The notes below the pieces were generated by a model. It was not told the DNA's origin. It saw only the letters and a program-made list of their open reading frames with translations, and searched no databases. Both the position numbers and the translations under genes were made by a program. Positions 37,790-47,728 of a stretch of 64,000 nt of DNA are shown here, one piece after another (position 1 is the first letter of the stretch; each line of letters opens with the position of its first letter). The stretch comes from Pseudomonas paraeruginosa PA7 (GTDB lineage: Bacteria > Pseudomonadota > Gammaproteobacteria > Pseudomonadales > Pseudomonadaceae). The stretch spans positions 434,001 to 498,000 of the forward strand of contig NC_009656.1 in the NCBI RefSeq assembly GCF_000017205.1. Direction: 5' to 3'.

Positions 37790-38788
37790 TCAGCGCTGCC
37801 GCAGGCGTGCCTCCAGCCAGTCGGGGATGCGCCGTTCCAGGTAGTAGCTGGGCTGCCGCGGCGAGCCGCCGACGAAGCCGACATGGCCACCGCGGGCATG
37901 CAGTTCCAGTTCGGTACAGGGCGCCAGCTCGCTGCGTTCGGGCAGGCTGCGGGCGAACACGAAGGGATCGTCGCTGGAATGGATGATCAGGCTCGGCGTG
38001 CGGATGTCCGGCAGGTAGTAGCGGCTGGAAGCGCGCCGATAGTAATCCCTGGCGTCGGCGAAGCCGTGCAGCGGCGCGGTGACCCGGCCGTCGAAGTCCC
38101 AGAAGGTGCGCATGCCCTCCAGCGGACCGAGGCGTTGCAGGGCGGCCAGGCCTTCCGCCTGGCCCTGTTCGCCGAACAGCCGCTGCTTGTCCTGCACGTA
38201 GGCCAGCATGGCCTTCATGAAGTGCGCCTGGTAGACCCGGGAAAAGCCCAGGCCGATGCGGTCGGCGCACTCGTCCAGGCGGAACGGCACCGACACCGCG
38301 ACGCCGCCGAGCAGCGGGCAGTCCCCAGCGGTTTCGCCCAGGTACTTGAGCAGCACGTTGCCGCCCAGCGAGTAGCCGACCGCGTACAGCGGCGCCTGTG
38401 GGCGCCTGGCGCGCAGGTGCGCGACCACCTCGGCGAGGTCGTCGCTGACCCCGGAATGGTAGCCGCGCGGCAGGCGGTTCGGCTCTCCCGAGCAACCGCG
38501 CCAGTTCAGCGCCACGCTGGCCCAGCCGCGTTCCAGCAGGGCGCGCTGGAGGCCGAGGATGTAGTGCGAGGAGGAGGAACCGGTAAGACCGTGCAGCGCC
38601 AGCACCAGTGGGGTATCGGCCTCGTGCGGGCCGGCCCAGTCGAGGTCGATGAAGTCGCCGTCGGCCAGCCACAGGCGCTCGCGCTGTCGCTCCAGCGCCG
38701 GGCCGCGGCGGAAGAACGGGCTCCAGAGGGTCTGCAGGTGCGGATTGGGCAGCCACCAGGCGGGTTGGAAGGTCGGAAGCGCGGACAT
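37790..38788 (-). CDS. YheT-like alpha/beta hydrolase
   Basis: 332 residues from the ATG at 38786-38788. It matches the YheT/AbhD1-3 group: N-terminal WWLPNPHLQTLWSPFFRR, oxyanion region LALHGLTGSSSSHYI, nucleophile elbow VGYSLGGNVLLK (Ser), and a C-terminal HARGGHVGFVGG block with the catalytic His; the Asp is in HSSDDPFV. Probably an esterase of cytosolic lipids or esters; substrate unknown. Confidence 0.88.
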   Translation of the reverse strand: MSALPTFQPAWWLPNPHLQTLWSPFFRRGPALERQRERLWLADGDFIDLDWAGPHEADTPLVLALHGLTGSSSSHYILGLQRALLERGWASVALNWRGCSGEPNRLPRGYHSGVSDDLAEVVAHLRARRPQAPLYAVGYSLGGNVLLKYLGETAGDCPLLGGVAVSVPFRLDECADRIGLGFSRVYQAHFMKAMLAYVQDKQRLFGEQGQAEGLAALQRLGPLEGMRTFWDFDGRVTAPLHGFADARDYYRRASSRYYLPDIRTPSLIIHSSDDPFVFARSLPERSELAPCTELELHARGGHVGFVGGSPRQPSYYLERRIPDWLEARLRQR

Positions 38789-38822
38789 GCGGCGGTCACG
38801 AAACGGGGGTGGGATACCCAGC

Positions 38823-39386
38823 TTACCAGCCGAATTCGTCGGCGAGGTCCTCGGCGCGCTGGCGCGAGCCGAGGATCGGCAGCAACTCGTCGATGAGTTG
38901 ATGGCGGTAGCATGGCGCCACGCTGCAATCTTCCAGCAGGATGTCCTCACCGGCGTCGCTCCATACCTGGCCGAAGCAGGCCAGGCTGGCCGCCATCTGC
39001 CACAGGTCGTCGAAGCACGGCGCGGGGTCCCAGGCGCCGCCGTGCAGGTCGAACAGCACGCGCCCGCTACCGGTCTCGAGGATGAACGGATCGGCGCCCT
39101 GGTCGGCCACCACCAGCCAGTCGTCCTGCCAGCCCGCCAGCCGCTCGCCGCTGAGGCCGTGCCAGCGGTAGCCGGCCTGGCGCTGCCAGAGGCGGGCCAG
39201 CGACGGCAGGAAAAATGGATTGCCGGCAGTCTCCAGGGTGCAGTCGAGCGGCCCGACCTCGCGGTAGAAACGCTCCAGCTCGGCGGGCAGGGCGATGTCG
39301 CCCTGCCAGTCGCTGGCGGGTTGCGCGACGCTGCGTTCGCCGAGCGCCAGCAGGCGCTGGCGTATCGCATGCGAGGCCGGGTTCAT
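38823..39386 (-). CDS. SMI1/KNR4-like protein
   Basis: 187 residues from the ATG at 39384-39386. The pattern of LPAELERFYREVGPLD, FLPSLARLWQRQ, WLVVADQGADPFILE and VLFDLHGG resembles the SMI1/KNR4 (SUKH-like) fold, used in bacteria by immunity and housekeeping proteins. No toxin gene is adjacent, and it sits in a conserved housekeeping cluster. The ATG overlaps the rsmD stop (ATGA). Assignment by resemblance only. Confidence 0.65.
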   Translation of the reverse strand: MNPASHAIRQRLLALGERSVAQPASDWQGDIALPAELERFYREVGPLDCTLETAGNPFFLPSLARLWQRQAGYRWHGLSGERLAGWQDDWLVVADQGADPFILETGSGRVLFDLHGGAWDPAPCFDDLWQMAASLACFGQVWSDAGEDILLEDCSVAPCYRHQLIDELLPILGSRQRAEDLADEFGW

Positions 39387-39985
39387 GGCCGGTCGCTGCG
39401 CTGCCACAGCGCGTAGTGCACGTTGCCGGCCTTCTTCTCCCGGTGCAGCCGCCAGTTGCCGGGCAGGCCGAGGGAAGAGGGCGGGCTTTCGCTCTCGGTG
39501 TAGATCCAGGCTTCGGCGTTCAGCCAGCCGCGCGTCTCCAGCAGGCGACAGGCGTCCTGCAACAGGTTCTGGTGGAACGGTGGGTCGAGGAACACCAGGT
39601 CGAAGGCACTCGCTACCTGGTTTTCCAGGTAGCGCAGGGCGTCGCCGAGAATGAGTTGCGCGGTGCCGCACTTGAGGACGTCGAGATGGCTGCGCAGGGC
39701 CGCCACCGCCTCGCCGTTGGTGTCCAGGGCCAGGCCCTCGCGGGCGCCGCGCGACAGCGCCTCGAGGAACAGCGCGCCGCTGCCGGCGAACGGATCGAGC
39801 ACCCGCGCGCCTTCGATATGGGGCGCGAGCCAGTTGAACAGGGTCTCGCGGACCCGGTCCGGGGTCGGTCGCAGGCCGGGGCCATCGGGAAAGGCGAAGC
39901 GCCGGCTGCGCCATTCGCCGCCGATGATCCGCAGCTGGCCCTGGCCGCCATGGCGGCCGGGGACTTTCGCAGTAGGTTTGCGCAT
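39383..39985 (-). CDS. rsmD: 16S rRNA (guanine966-N2)-methyltransferase RsmD
   Basis: 200 residues. RsmD marks: LRIIGGEWRSRRFAFPDGPGLRPTPDRVRETLFNWL, SAM loop VLDPFAGSGALFLEALSRGA and catalytic FLDPPF (NPPY-type). Modifies G966 of 16S rRNA in the assembling 30S subunit. The ATG at 39983-39985 overlaps the stop of the M16 gene upstream by one base (TGATG) and has GGAG 6 bases before it; a TTG at 39988 is possible. Confidence 0.92.
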   Translation of the reverse strand: MRKPTAKVPGRHGGQGQLRIIGGEWRSRRFAFPDGPGLRPTPDRVRETLFNWLAPHIEGARVLDPFAGSGALFLEALSRGAREGLALDTNGEAVAALRSHLDVLKCGTAQLILGDALRYLENQVASAFDLVFLDPPFHQNLLQDACRLLETRGWLNAEAWIYTESESPPSSLGLPGNWRLHREKKAGNVHYALWQRSDRP

Positions 39986-41472
39986 CAATGCTCCGGAACG
40001 CCGCTGGGTTGCTGGGCCGGCTTGGCGGTGGGCGGCGGCAGGGGTTTCTGCGGCACGCTCGGGCCGGCGCTGACGATGACGAAGGCGTCGGCGTCCAGGT
40101 GCCTGGCCATGGCGGTCCTGACCTGTTCGACGCTGAGTCCCTCGACCTGCTTGAGGAAGCTTTCCAGGTAGTCCAGCGGCAGGCCGTAGAAACCGATGGC
40201 GCCGAGCTGGCCGACGATGTCGGCATTGCTCGCGGTGGACAGCGGGAAGCTGCCGGCCAGTTCGCGCTTGGCGTCGTCCAGCTCCTTCTGGGTCGGGCCG
40301 TTGGCCAGGTAGTCGCGGACGATGTCCTGGACCAGCTTCAATGCACCTTCGCTGAGTTCGGCGCGGGTCTGGAAGTTGATCATGAACGGACCGCGTGCCT
40401 GCATGGCGGTGAAGCCGGAATAGATGCCGTAGGTCAGGCCGCGTTTCTCCCGTACCTGGTCCATCAGGCGGGTGCCGAAGCCGCCGCCGCCGAGGATCTG
40501 GTTGCCCAGGTAGAGCGCCGCGTAGTCAGGGTCCTGGCGGTCGATGCCAAGCTGGGCGAGCATCAGGTGGGTCTGCTCGGAGGGAAACTCGATGTGCGTC
40601 AGGCCGGGCTTGGGTGCTTCCGGCTGGGCGGTCTTGGCCAGCGCCGGGCCCTGGGGCAAGGCCTTGGAGACTTCCGCGGCGATCGCCTCTGCGTCCTGTC
40701 GCGACAGGTCGCCGACCAGCGCGATGACCACGTTGCCGGCGGCGTAGGCCTTCTTGTGGAAGGCTTGCAACTGCTCGCGGGTGATCGGCGGAATGGATTT
40801 CTCGTCACCGTCGCTGGAGTGCGCGTAGGGATGTTCGCCATAGAGGCGCTTGAACAGTTCCAGGCCGGCCAGCTTGCCGGGGTTCTGCTTCTGGTACTCG
40901 AAACCGGCCAGGACCTGGTTCTTGATCCGCGCCAGGGCCTCCTCCGGGAAGGTCGGCTGGCCGATCACCTGTTCGAACAGCTTCAGCGCCTGGGTCCGCT
41001 TGTCGGCGTCGGACAGGCTGCGCAGGCCGGCCACCGCCATGTCGCGGTAGGAACCGTTGCTGAACGAGGCGCCGAGGTCCTCGAAGCCGGCGGCGATGGC
41101 GGTGGTGTCCTTGCCCGGCACGCCTTCGTTGAGCATGGCGTTGGTCAGCATCGACAGGCCGGGGCTGCCGGCGTCCTGGCTGCTGCCGGCGGCGAAGGTC
41201 AGGCGCAGGTCGAACATCGGCAGTTCATGGGCTTCGACGAACAGCACCTTGGCGCCTTCGGCGGTCTTCCATTCCTGGATGTCCAGCTTGCGATGGACCG
41301 GCGCCTGCTTGGCGACGTCCTTCAGCGACTGCAACTGGTTTTCCGCGACCGCCGCGGCATGGGCTGCCGCCGGGGTCTGGGTGGGACGCGCGACGAAATA
41401 GGCCAGCGCGGCCAGCAACGCGATGACGATCAGGCCGAGCAGGCCATAACGCAGCCCTGTGCGCTCACTCAT
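39985..41472 (-). CDS. M16-family peptidase-like protein without zinc motif
   Basis: 495 residues. The N-terminus has a membrane helix (YGLLGLIVIALLAALAYFVA), so it is probably an inner-membrane anchored periplasmic protein. It has the M16 fold, with the substrate-binding Arg/Tyr segment FGTRLMDQVREKRGLTYGIYSGF, but where the zinc motif HxxEH should be it reads GLSMLTNAMLNEG. It should therefore be the non-catalytic partner of the following zinc-bearing gene, like the paired subunits of processing peptidases. Confidence 0.88.
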   Translation of the reverse strand: MSERTGLRYGLLGLIVIALLAALAYFVARPTQTPAAAHAAAVAENQLQSLKDVAKQAPVHRKLDIQEWKTAEGAKVLFVEAHELPMFDLRLTFAAGSSQDAGSPGLSMLTNAMLNEGVPGKDTTAIAAGFEDLGASFSNGSYRDMAVAGLRSLSDADKRTQALKLFEQVIGQPTFPEEALARIKNQVLAGFEYQKQNPGKLAGLELFKRLYGEHPYAHSSDGDEKSIPPITREQLQAFHKKAYAAGNVVIALVGDLSRQDAEAIAAEVSKALPQGPALAKTAQPEAPKPGLTHIEFPSEQTHLMLAQLGIDRQDPDYAALYLGNQILGGGGFGTRLMDQVREKRGLTYGIYSGFTAMQARGPFMINFQTRAELSEGALKLVQDIVRDYLANGPTQKELDDAKRELAGSFPLSTASNADIVGQLGAIGFYGLPLDYLESFLKQVEGLSVEQVRTAMARHLDADAFVIVSAGPSVPQKPLPPPTAKPAQQPSGVPEH

Positions 41473-42835
41473 GACGGGCCTCCTTTTCCTCGGCCTTCAC
41501 AGGCAGCACTTGCGCCAGGGTCAGGCGCGACGGGGTGAAATAGGTGCGGGCGGCTTTCTGGATATCGTCCGGAGTCACTGCCTTGAGGGCCTCCAGGTCC
41601 TGGTCGATCAGCTTCCAGGACAGGCCGACGCTTTCCAGTTGGCCGATGCTGCTGGCCTGGGCGGCGATGGAGTCCTTCTCGTAGACCATCCCGGCGATCA
41701 TCTGTGCGCGCACGCGCTCGATCTCAGCGGCGCTGGGCGGGTTCTGCTTGAGGTCGTCGAGCTGCTTCCACAGGCCGGCCTCGACCTGCTCGAGGGTCTT
41801 GCCCTTCTGCACGTTCGGCGTGGCCGAAAGGACGAACAGGCTGTCGCCGCGGTTGAACGCGTCGTAGTAAGTGGAGGCGCCGGCGACCAGTTCCTCGCCG
41901 CGCTCCAGGCGCGAGGCCAGGCGGGCGCTGTAGCCGCCATCGAGCAGCGCGCCGATCAGGCGCAGGGCGTTGACTTCGCGAGGGTTCTCGCTGCTGCCCA
42001 GGCTGGGCACGTTGAAGCCCATGATCAGGTTCGGCAACTGGGTGCGTACGTACAGCTTGAGCCGGCGCTCGCCGGGCTCGGCCAGCTCCAGCGGCTTGCG
42101 CGCCGGCGGCAGCTGGCGCCAGGGGATCTCGCCGAAGTAGCGCTTGGCGAGGGTCTTGACCTCGTCGGCGGTGACGTCGCCGACCACTACCAGGGTGGCA
42201 TTGTTCGGCGCGTACCAGGATTCGTACCAGTGGCGCAGGTCGTCGATGGTCATGCGCTGCAGGTCGGCCATCCAGCCGATGGTCGGGGTGTGGTAGCCGC
42301 TGGCCGGGTAGGCGGCGGCCTTGAAACGCTCGAAGGCGAGGGCGTTGGGATTGTCGTCGGTGCGCAGGCGGCGTTCCTCCTTGATCACCTCGATCTCGCT
42401 CTTGAACTGGTCGGCCGGCAGGCTCAGGTGGGCCATGCGGTCGGCCTCCATCTCCAGCGCCACCGGCAGGCGGTCGCGGGCCAGGACCTGGTAGTAGGCG
42501 GTGTAGTCGTCGGTGGTGAAGGCGTTCTCTTCCGCACCCAGGTCGCGCAGCACCCGCGAGGCTTCGCCCGGGCCGAGCTTGCGGCTGCCCTTGAACATCA
42601 TGTGTTCGAGGGCGTGGGACAGGCCGGTGAGCCCGGGTGTCTCGTAGCTGGAGCCGATCCTGTACCAGAGCTGGGAAACCACCACCGGGGCGCGATGGTC
42701 TTCTCGCACGATGACCTTCAGGCCGTTGTCGAGGCTGAACTCGTGGGTGGGCTGGGTTTCCGCCGCCTGGGCGAAAAGCGGGAGACAAAGGCTGGCTAGG
42801 AGCAGGCCGACGCGGCGGCGAGCTGGGGTTTTCAT
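41465..42835 (-). CDS. M16-family zinc metallopeptidase
   Basis: 456 residues from the ATG at 42833-42835. A signal peptide (RRRVGLLLASLCLPLFAQA) suggests a periplasmic enzyme. The inverted zinc motif is complete: HALEH (His74, Glu77, His78), with the downstream third ligand expected in the ENAFTTDDYT...EADRM region. It overlaps the partner gene by 8 bases, so the two subunits are coupled in translation. Substrate is unknown. Divergent from ftsY. Confidence 0.92.
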   Translation of the reverse strand: MKTPARRRVGLLLASLCLPLFAQAAETQPTHEFSLDNGLKVIVREDHRAPVVVSQLWYRIGSSYETPGLTGLSHALEHMMFKGSRKLGPGEASRVLRDLGAEENAFTTDDYTAYYQVLARDRLPVALEMEADRMAHLSLPADQFKSEIEVIKEERRLRTDDNPNALAFERFKAAAYPASGYHTPTIGWMADLQRMTIDDLRHWYESWYAPNNATLVVVGDVTADEVKTLAKRYFGEIPWRQLPPARKPLELAEPGERRLKLYVRTQLPNLIMGFNVPSLGSSENPREVNALRLIGALLDGGYSARLASRLERGEELVAGASTYYDAFNRGDSLFVLSATPNVQKGKTLEQVEAGLWKQLDDLKQNPPSAAEIERVRAQMIAGMVYEKDSIAAQASSIGQLESVGLSWKLIDQDLEALKAVTPDDIQKAARTYFTPSRLTLAQVLPVKAEEKEARHE

Positions 42836-42982
42836 GGTGATCTGGACCTTTCGTGCCGCCACCGGGGTCTCAGGTCACTGCGGGGCAGGACCCTTAGCCC
42901 CGTCGGGCGAGGAGATGCTAGGATACCCATCCGTTTTCCGGGCGGCCACGTCCCGTGCCGCTCCCTTGAGATACAAGCATTC

Positions 42983-44322
<1,340 letters not shown>

Positions 44323-44326
<4 letters not shown>

Positions 44327-44994
44327 TCCGCTTCGAGCAGGTCGGCAAACGCTATCCCAACGGCCACGTGGGCCTGCACGAGGTGTCCTTCCGCGTGCAC
44401 CGTGGCGAGATCCTCTTCGTCACCGGCCACTCCGGCGCCGGCAAGAGCACCCTGCTGCGCCTCATCCTGGCGATGGAGCGACCGACCAGCGGCAAGCTGC
44501 TGCTCGGCGGCCAGGACCTGGGGCGCATCACTACCGCGCAGATCCCTTTCCTGCGCCGGCAGATCGGCGTGGTGTTCCAGAACCACCAACTGCTCACCGA
44601 TCGTACGGTGGCGGGGAACATCGCCCTGCCGCTGCAGATCCTCGGCATGCCCAAGCCGGAGATCGCCAAGCGCGTGGCCTCGGCCCTGGAGCGGGTGAAC
44701 CTGAAGGAAAAGGGCGAGGCGTTGCCTTCCGACCTTTCCACCGGCCAGCAGCAGCGGGTCGGCATTGCCCGCGCCATCGTCCACCAGCCGGCCCTGCTGC
44801 TGGCGGACGAACCCACCGGCAACCTCGACCCGCGACTCGCGTCGGAAATCATGGGCGTGTTCGAGGATATCAATCGCCTGGGCACCACCGTACTGATCGC
44901 CAGCCACGACCTGGCCCTGATCGCCCGTATGCGCCATCGCATGCTGACCCTGCAGCGTGGCCGGATCATCGCTGACCGTGAGGACGAGGCCTGA
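44323..44994 (+). CDS. ftsE: Cell-division ABC ATPase FtsE
   Basis: 223 residues. Walker A is GHSGAGKSTLLR, the Q-loop FQNHQLL, signature LSTGQQQRVG and Walker B LLLADEPTGN, then the H-loop IASHD. With FtsX it controls periplasmic cell-wall hydrolases during division. It overlaps ftsY by ATGA and ftsX by TGATG, one operon. Confidence 0.97.
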
Positions 44995-46001
44995 TGAGCG
45001 CCAACGATCTTCCCCGTGGCCCCGAGGAGGGCGCCCCGGAACGCAAGACCCGCGAGAAACCGAGCCAGGAACAGACCGACTGGAGCGGCTCGTTCGGCGC
45101 CTACCTGGAAAGCCATCGCGCCAGCCTGGTGGACAGCCTGCGCCGGTTGTTCGGCCACCCGTTCGGCAGCTTCTTCACCTGCCTGGTGATGGGTATCACC
45201 CTGAGCCTGCCGATGGGCCTCTCGCTGCTGCTGAACAATGTCGAACGGCTCGGCGGCTCCTGGCAGCGCGCGGCGCAGATCTCCTTGTTCCTCGACCTGA
45301 AGACCAGCGAAGACCAGGGCCAGGACCTGCGCGAGCGGATCGAACGCCTGCCGGACGTGATCGAGGCCCAATTGATCAGCCGCGAGCAGGCGCTCAGCGA
45401 ATTGCAGGAACAGTCCGGCCTGGGCGAAGCGCTCAAGGAGCTGCCGGAGAACCCGCTGCCGCCGGTGATCTCGGTCACGCCCAAGCAGATCGACCGGGCC
45501 GGCCTGGAGGCGCTGCGCCAGCAACTCGCGGAGCTGCCTCATGTGCAGCAGGCGCAGCTCGACCTGGTCTGGGTCGAGCGCCTGAGCGCGATCCTCAAGC
45601 TCGGCGAACGCTTCGTCTTCGGCCTGACCATCCTGCTGGTGCTGACCCTCTTGCTGGTGGTGGGCAATACCATCCGCCTGCACATCGAAAATCGCCGTAA
45701 CGAAATCGAGGTGATCAAGCTGGTCGGCGGGACGGACGGCTACGTGCGCCGGCCATTCCTGTACATGGGCGCGTTGTACGGCCTGGGCGCGGGCATCCTG
45801 TCCTGGGCGCTGCTGGCCTATTCGCTGAACTGGCTGAACGGTTCGGTGGTCAACCTTTCAGGGCTGTACGGCAGCGACTTCGGCCTGCAGGGCGTGCCGC
45901 TGGACGACGGCCTGTCGCTGACCGTCGGCGCGGTGCTGCTTGGCTGGGTCGGCGCCTGGCTGGCCGTGGCCCGCCACCTGCGCGAGTTGGCGCCGCGCTG
46001 A
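44994..46001 (+). CDS. ftsX: Cell-division membrane protein FtsX
   Basis: 335 residues. A helix near residue 65 (GSFFTCLVMGITLSLPMGLSLLL) is followed by a periplasmic loop of about 110 residues and three C-terminal helices (FVFGLTILLVLTLLLVVGNTI, PFLYMGALYGLGAGILSWALLAY and LSLTVGAVLLGWVGAWLAV). It is FtsE's membrane partner. The N-terminal cytosolic tail of ~60 residues is long and charged, as in pseudomonads. Confidence 0.96.
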   Translation: MSANDLPRGPEEGAPERKTREKPSQEQTDWSGSFGAYLESHRASLVDSLRRLFGHPFGSFFTCLVMGITLSLPMGLSLLLNNVERLGGSWQRAAQISLFLDLKTSEDQGQDLRERIERLPDVIEAQLISREQALSELQEQSGLGEALKELPENPLPPVISVTPKQIDRAGLEALRQQLAELPHVQQAQLDLVWVERLSAILKLGERFVFGLTILLVLTLLLVVGNTIRLHIENRRNEIEVIKLVGGTDGYVRRPFLYMGALYGLGAGILSWALLAYSLNWLNGSVVNLSGLYGSDFGLQGVPLDDGLSLTVGAVLLGWVGAWLAVARHLRELAPR

Positions 46002-46041
46002 GGACTGGGGGATCACGACCGGCCAGCGGGTCGCTGTAAAG

Positions 46042-46068
46042 GAACTTATACACCCGCTTGCAGTCAGA
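46042..46068 (+). promoter_or_regulatory. Sigma-E (AlgU)-type promoter for rpoH
   Basis: GAACTT (46042-46047), a 16-base spacer and TCAGA (46064-46068) match the extracytoplasmic sigma-E consensus GAACTT-N16/17-TCtga. P. aeruginosa rpoH is known to have an AlgU-dependent promoter. It is ~70 bases upstream of the start. Confidence 0.7.
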
Positions 46069-46085
46069 TATCCGAGTGCTACACT
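46058..46085 (+). promoter_or_regulatory. Sigma-70-type promoter candidate for rpoH
   Basis: TTGCAG (46058-46063), 16 bases and TACACT (46080-46085). It overlaps the sigma-E-type site, so the two polymerase forms would compete or share the region. Weaker than the sigma-E match. Confidence 0.45.
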
Positions 46086-46096
46086 GCGCGAGTTTC

Positions 46097-46114
46097 GTGA
46101 ATCGGAGGATTCGC
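46097..46114 (+). promoter_or_regulatory. Hairpin holding the rpoH Shine-Dalgarno
   Basis: GUGAAUC and GAUUCGC can form a 7-bp stem (one U-G wobble) closed by a GGAG loop, immediately before the ATG at 46115. The Shine-Dalgarno GGAGGA is thus in the loop and upper stem. rpoH translation is heat controlled by RNA structure in several bacteria, so this may be a thermosensor element. Confidence 0.45.
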
Positions 46115-46969
<855 letters not shown>

Positions 46970-46984
46970 TCGCCGCGCCTCGCG

Positions 46985-47016
46985 AAAACCGCACCCCGCA
47001 AGGGTGCGGTTTTTTT
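46985..47016 (+). terminator. Rho-independent terminator after rpoH
   Basis: AACCGCACCC-CGCAA-GGGTGCGGTT followed by a run of T, 16 bases past the rpoH stop. Confidence 0.93.
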
Positions 47017-47033
47017 CTGCCCGGAGGAATCCC

Positions 47034-47639
47034 ATGCCGCGCAATACCCGCTGGCTGTTCTACCTGTCGCTGGCGGTCCTGACCTTCGTCGTCGGCGCCT
47101 GGCTGGTCCGTACGCCGGAACCGGCGCGGCCGTTGCCGTGGCTGGCCGACTGGCGGGAGCAGGTACTGGCGCCGTTGGCGGACAACGCCCTGACCCTGCG
47201 CGAGCTGCATGACGCGGTGGATGGCGAGCTGTGGGTGGACCCGCGCCTGGATGGCGTGCGCCTGGCCTTCCGCGGCCGCCTGCTGGGCGATGGCGGCCCC
47301 TGGCAGGTGGAGGGCGAGCTGGGACTGAGCGCCGAGGAGCAACTGAGCCTGCAGCGGGCATCCGCGTTGAAGCCTGGCAGCGCGCCGCAGCCATTGAGCG
47401 CGGGGCTGGAAGGACAGTTGGGCGACAAGCCGATCGTAGCGCTGAGCATGATTCCAGACGGTCGGGTCGGCGCCGAGCGACTGCTGGCCAGCCTCGGCCA
47501 GCCGCGCCTGCGCCTGCAACTGGCCCAGGGCGAGGCCTGGGTCTATCCGCAACTGGGCCTGACCGCGCACCTGCCGGACGACGACTTGCGGTTGATGCTC
47601 GCGGTGCCGCGCCAGGCCCTGGAAAAGCCTCTCAAATAA
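47034..47639 (+). CDS. Membrane-anchored protein of unknown function
   Basis: 201 residues. An N-terminal anchor (WLFYLSLAVLTFVVGAWLV, residues ~7-25) precedes a soluble part with ARPLPWLADWREQVLAPLADNALTL and DVDGELWVDPRLDGVRLAFRGRL-like strands. No family recognised. GGAGGA lies 5 bases before the ATG at 47034. This is the last backbone gene before the accessory block; its stop is 27 bases from the inverted repeat of the IS element. Confidence 0.75.
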   Translation: MPRNTRWLFYLSLAVLTFVVGAWLVRTPEPARPLPWLADWREQVLAPLADNALTLRELHDAVDGELWVDPRLDGVRLAFRGRLLGDGGPWQVEGELGLSAEEQLSLQRASALKPGSAPQPLSAGLEGQLGDKPIVALSMIPDGRVGAERLLASLGQPRLRLQLAQGEAWVYPQLGLTAHLPDDDLRLMLAVPRQALEKPLK

Positions 47640-47666
47640 CGGAAGCTCAGCCTCCAAAACGCAAGA

Positions 47667-47690
47667 GGGTTCTACCCCGTTACCACGGAC
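47667..47690 (+). repeat. Left terminal inverted repeat of the IS3-like element
   Basis: Pairs with 48891-48914 on the opposite strand, 23 of 24 bases identical. Confidence 0.85.
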
Positions 47691-47728
47691 ATTTTCGAGT
47701 AAGCTCACGCTGAGCTGAAGGAGTGTTC

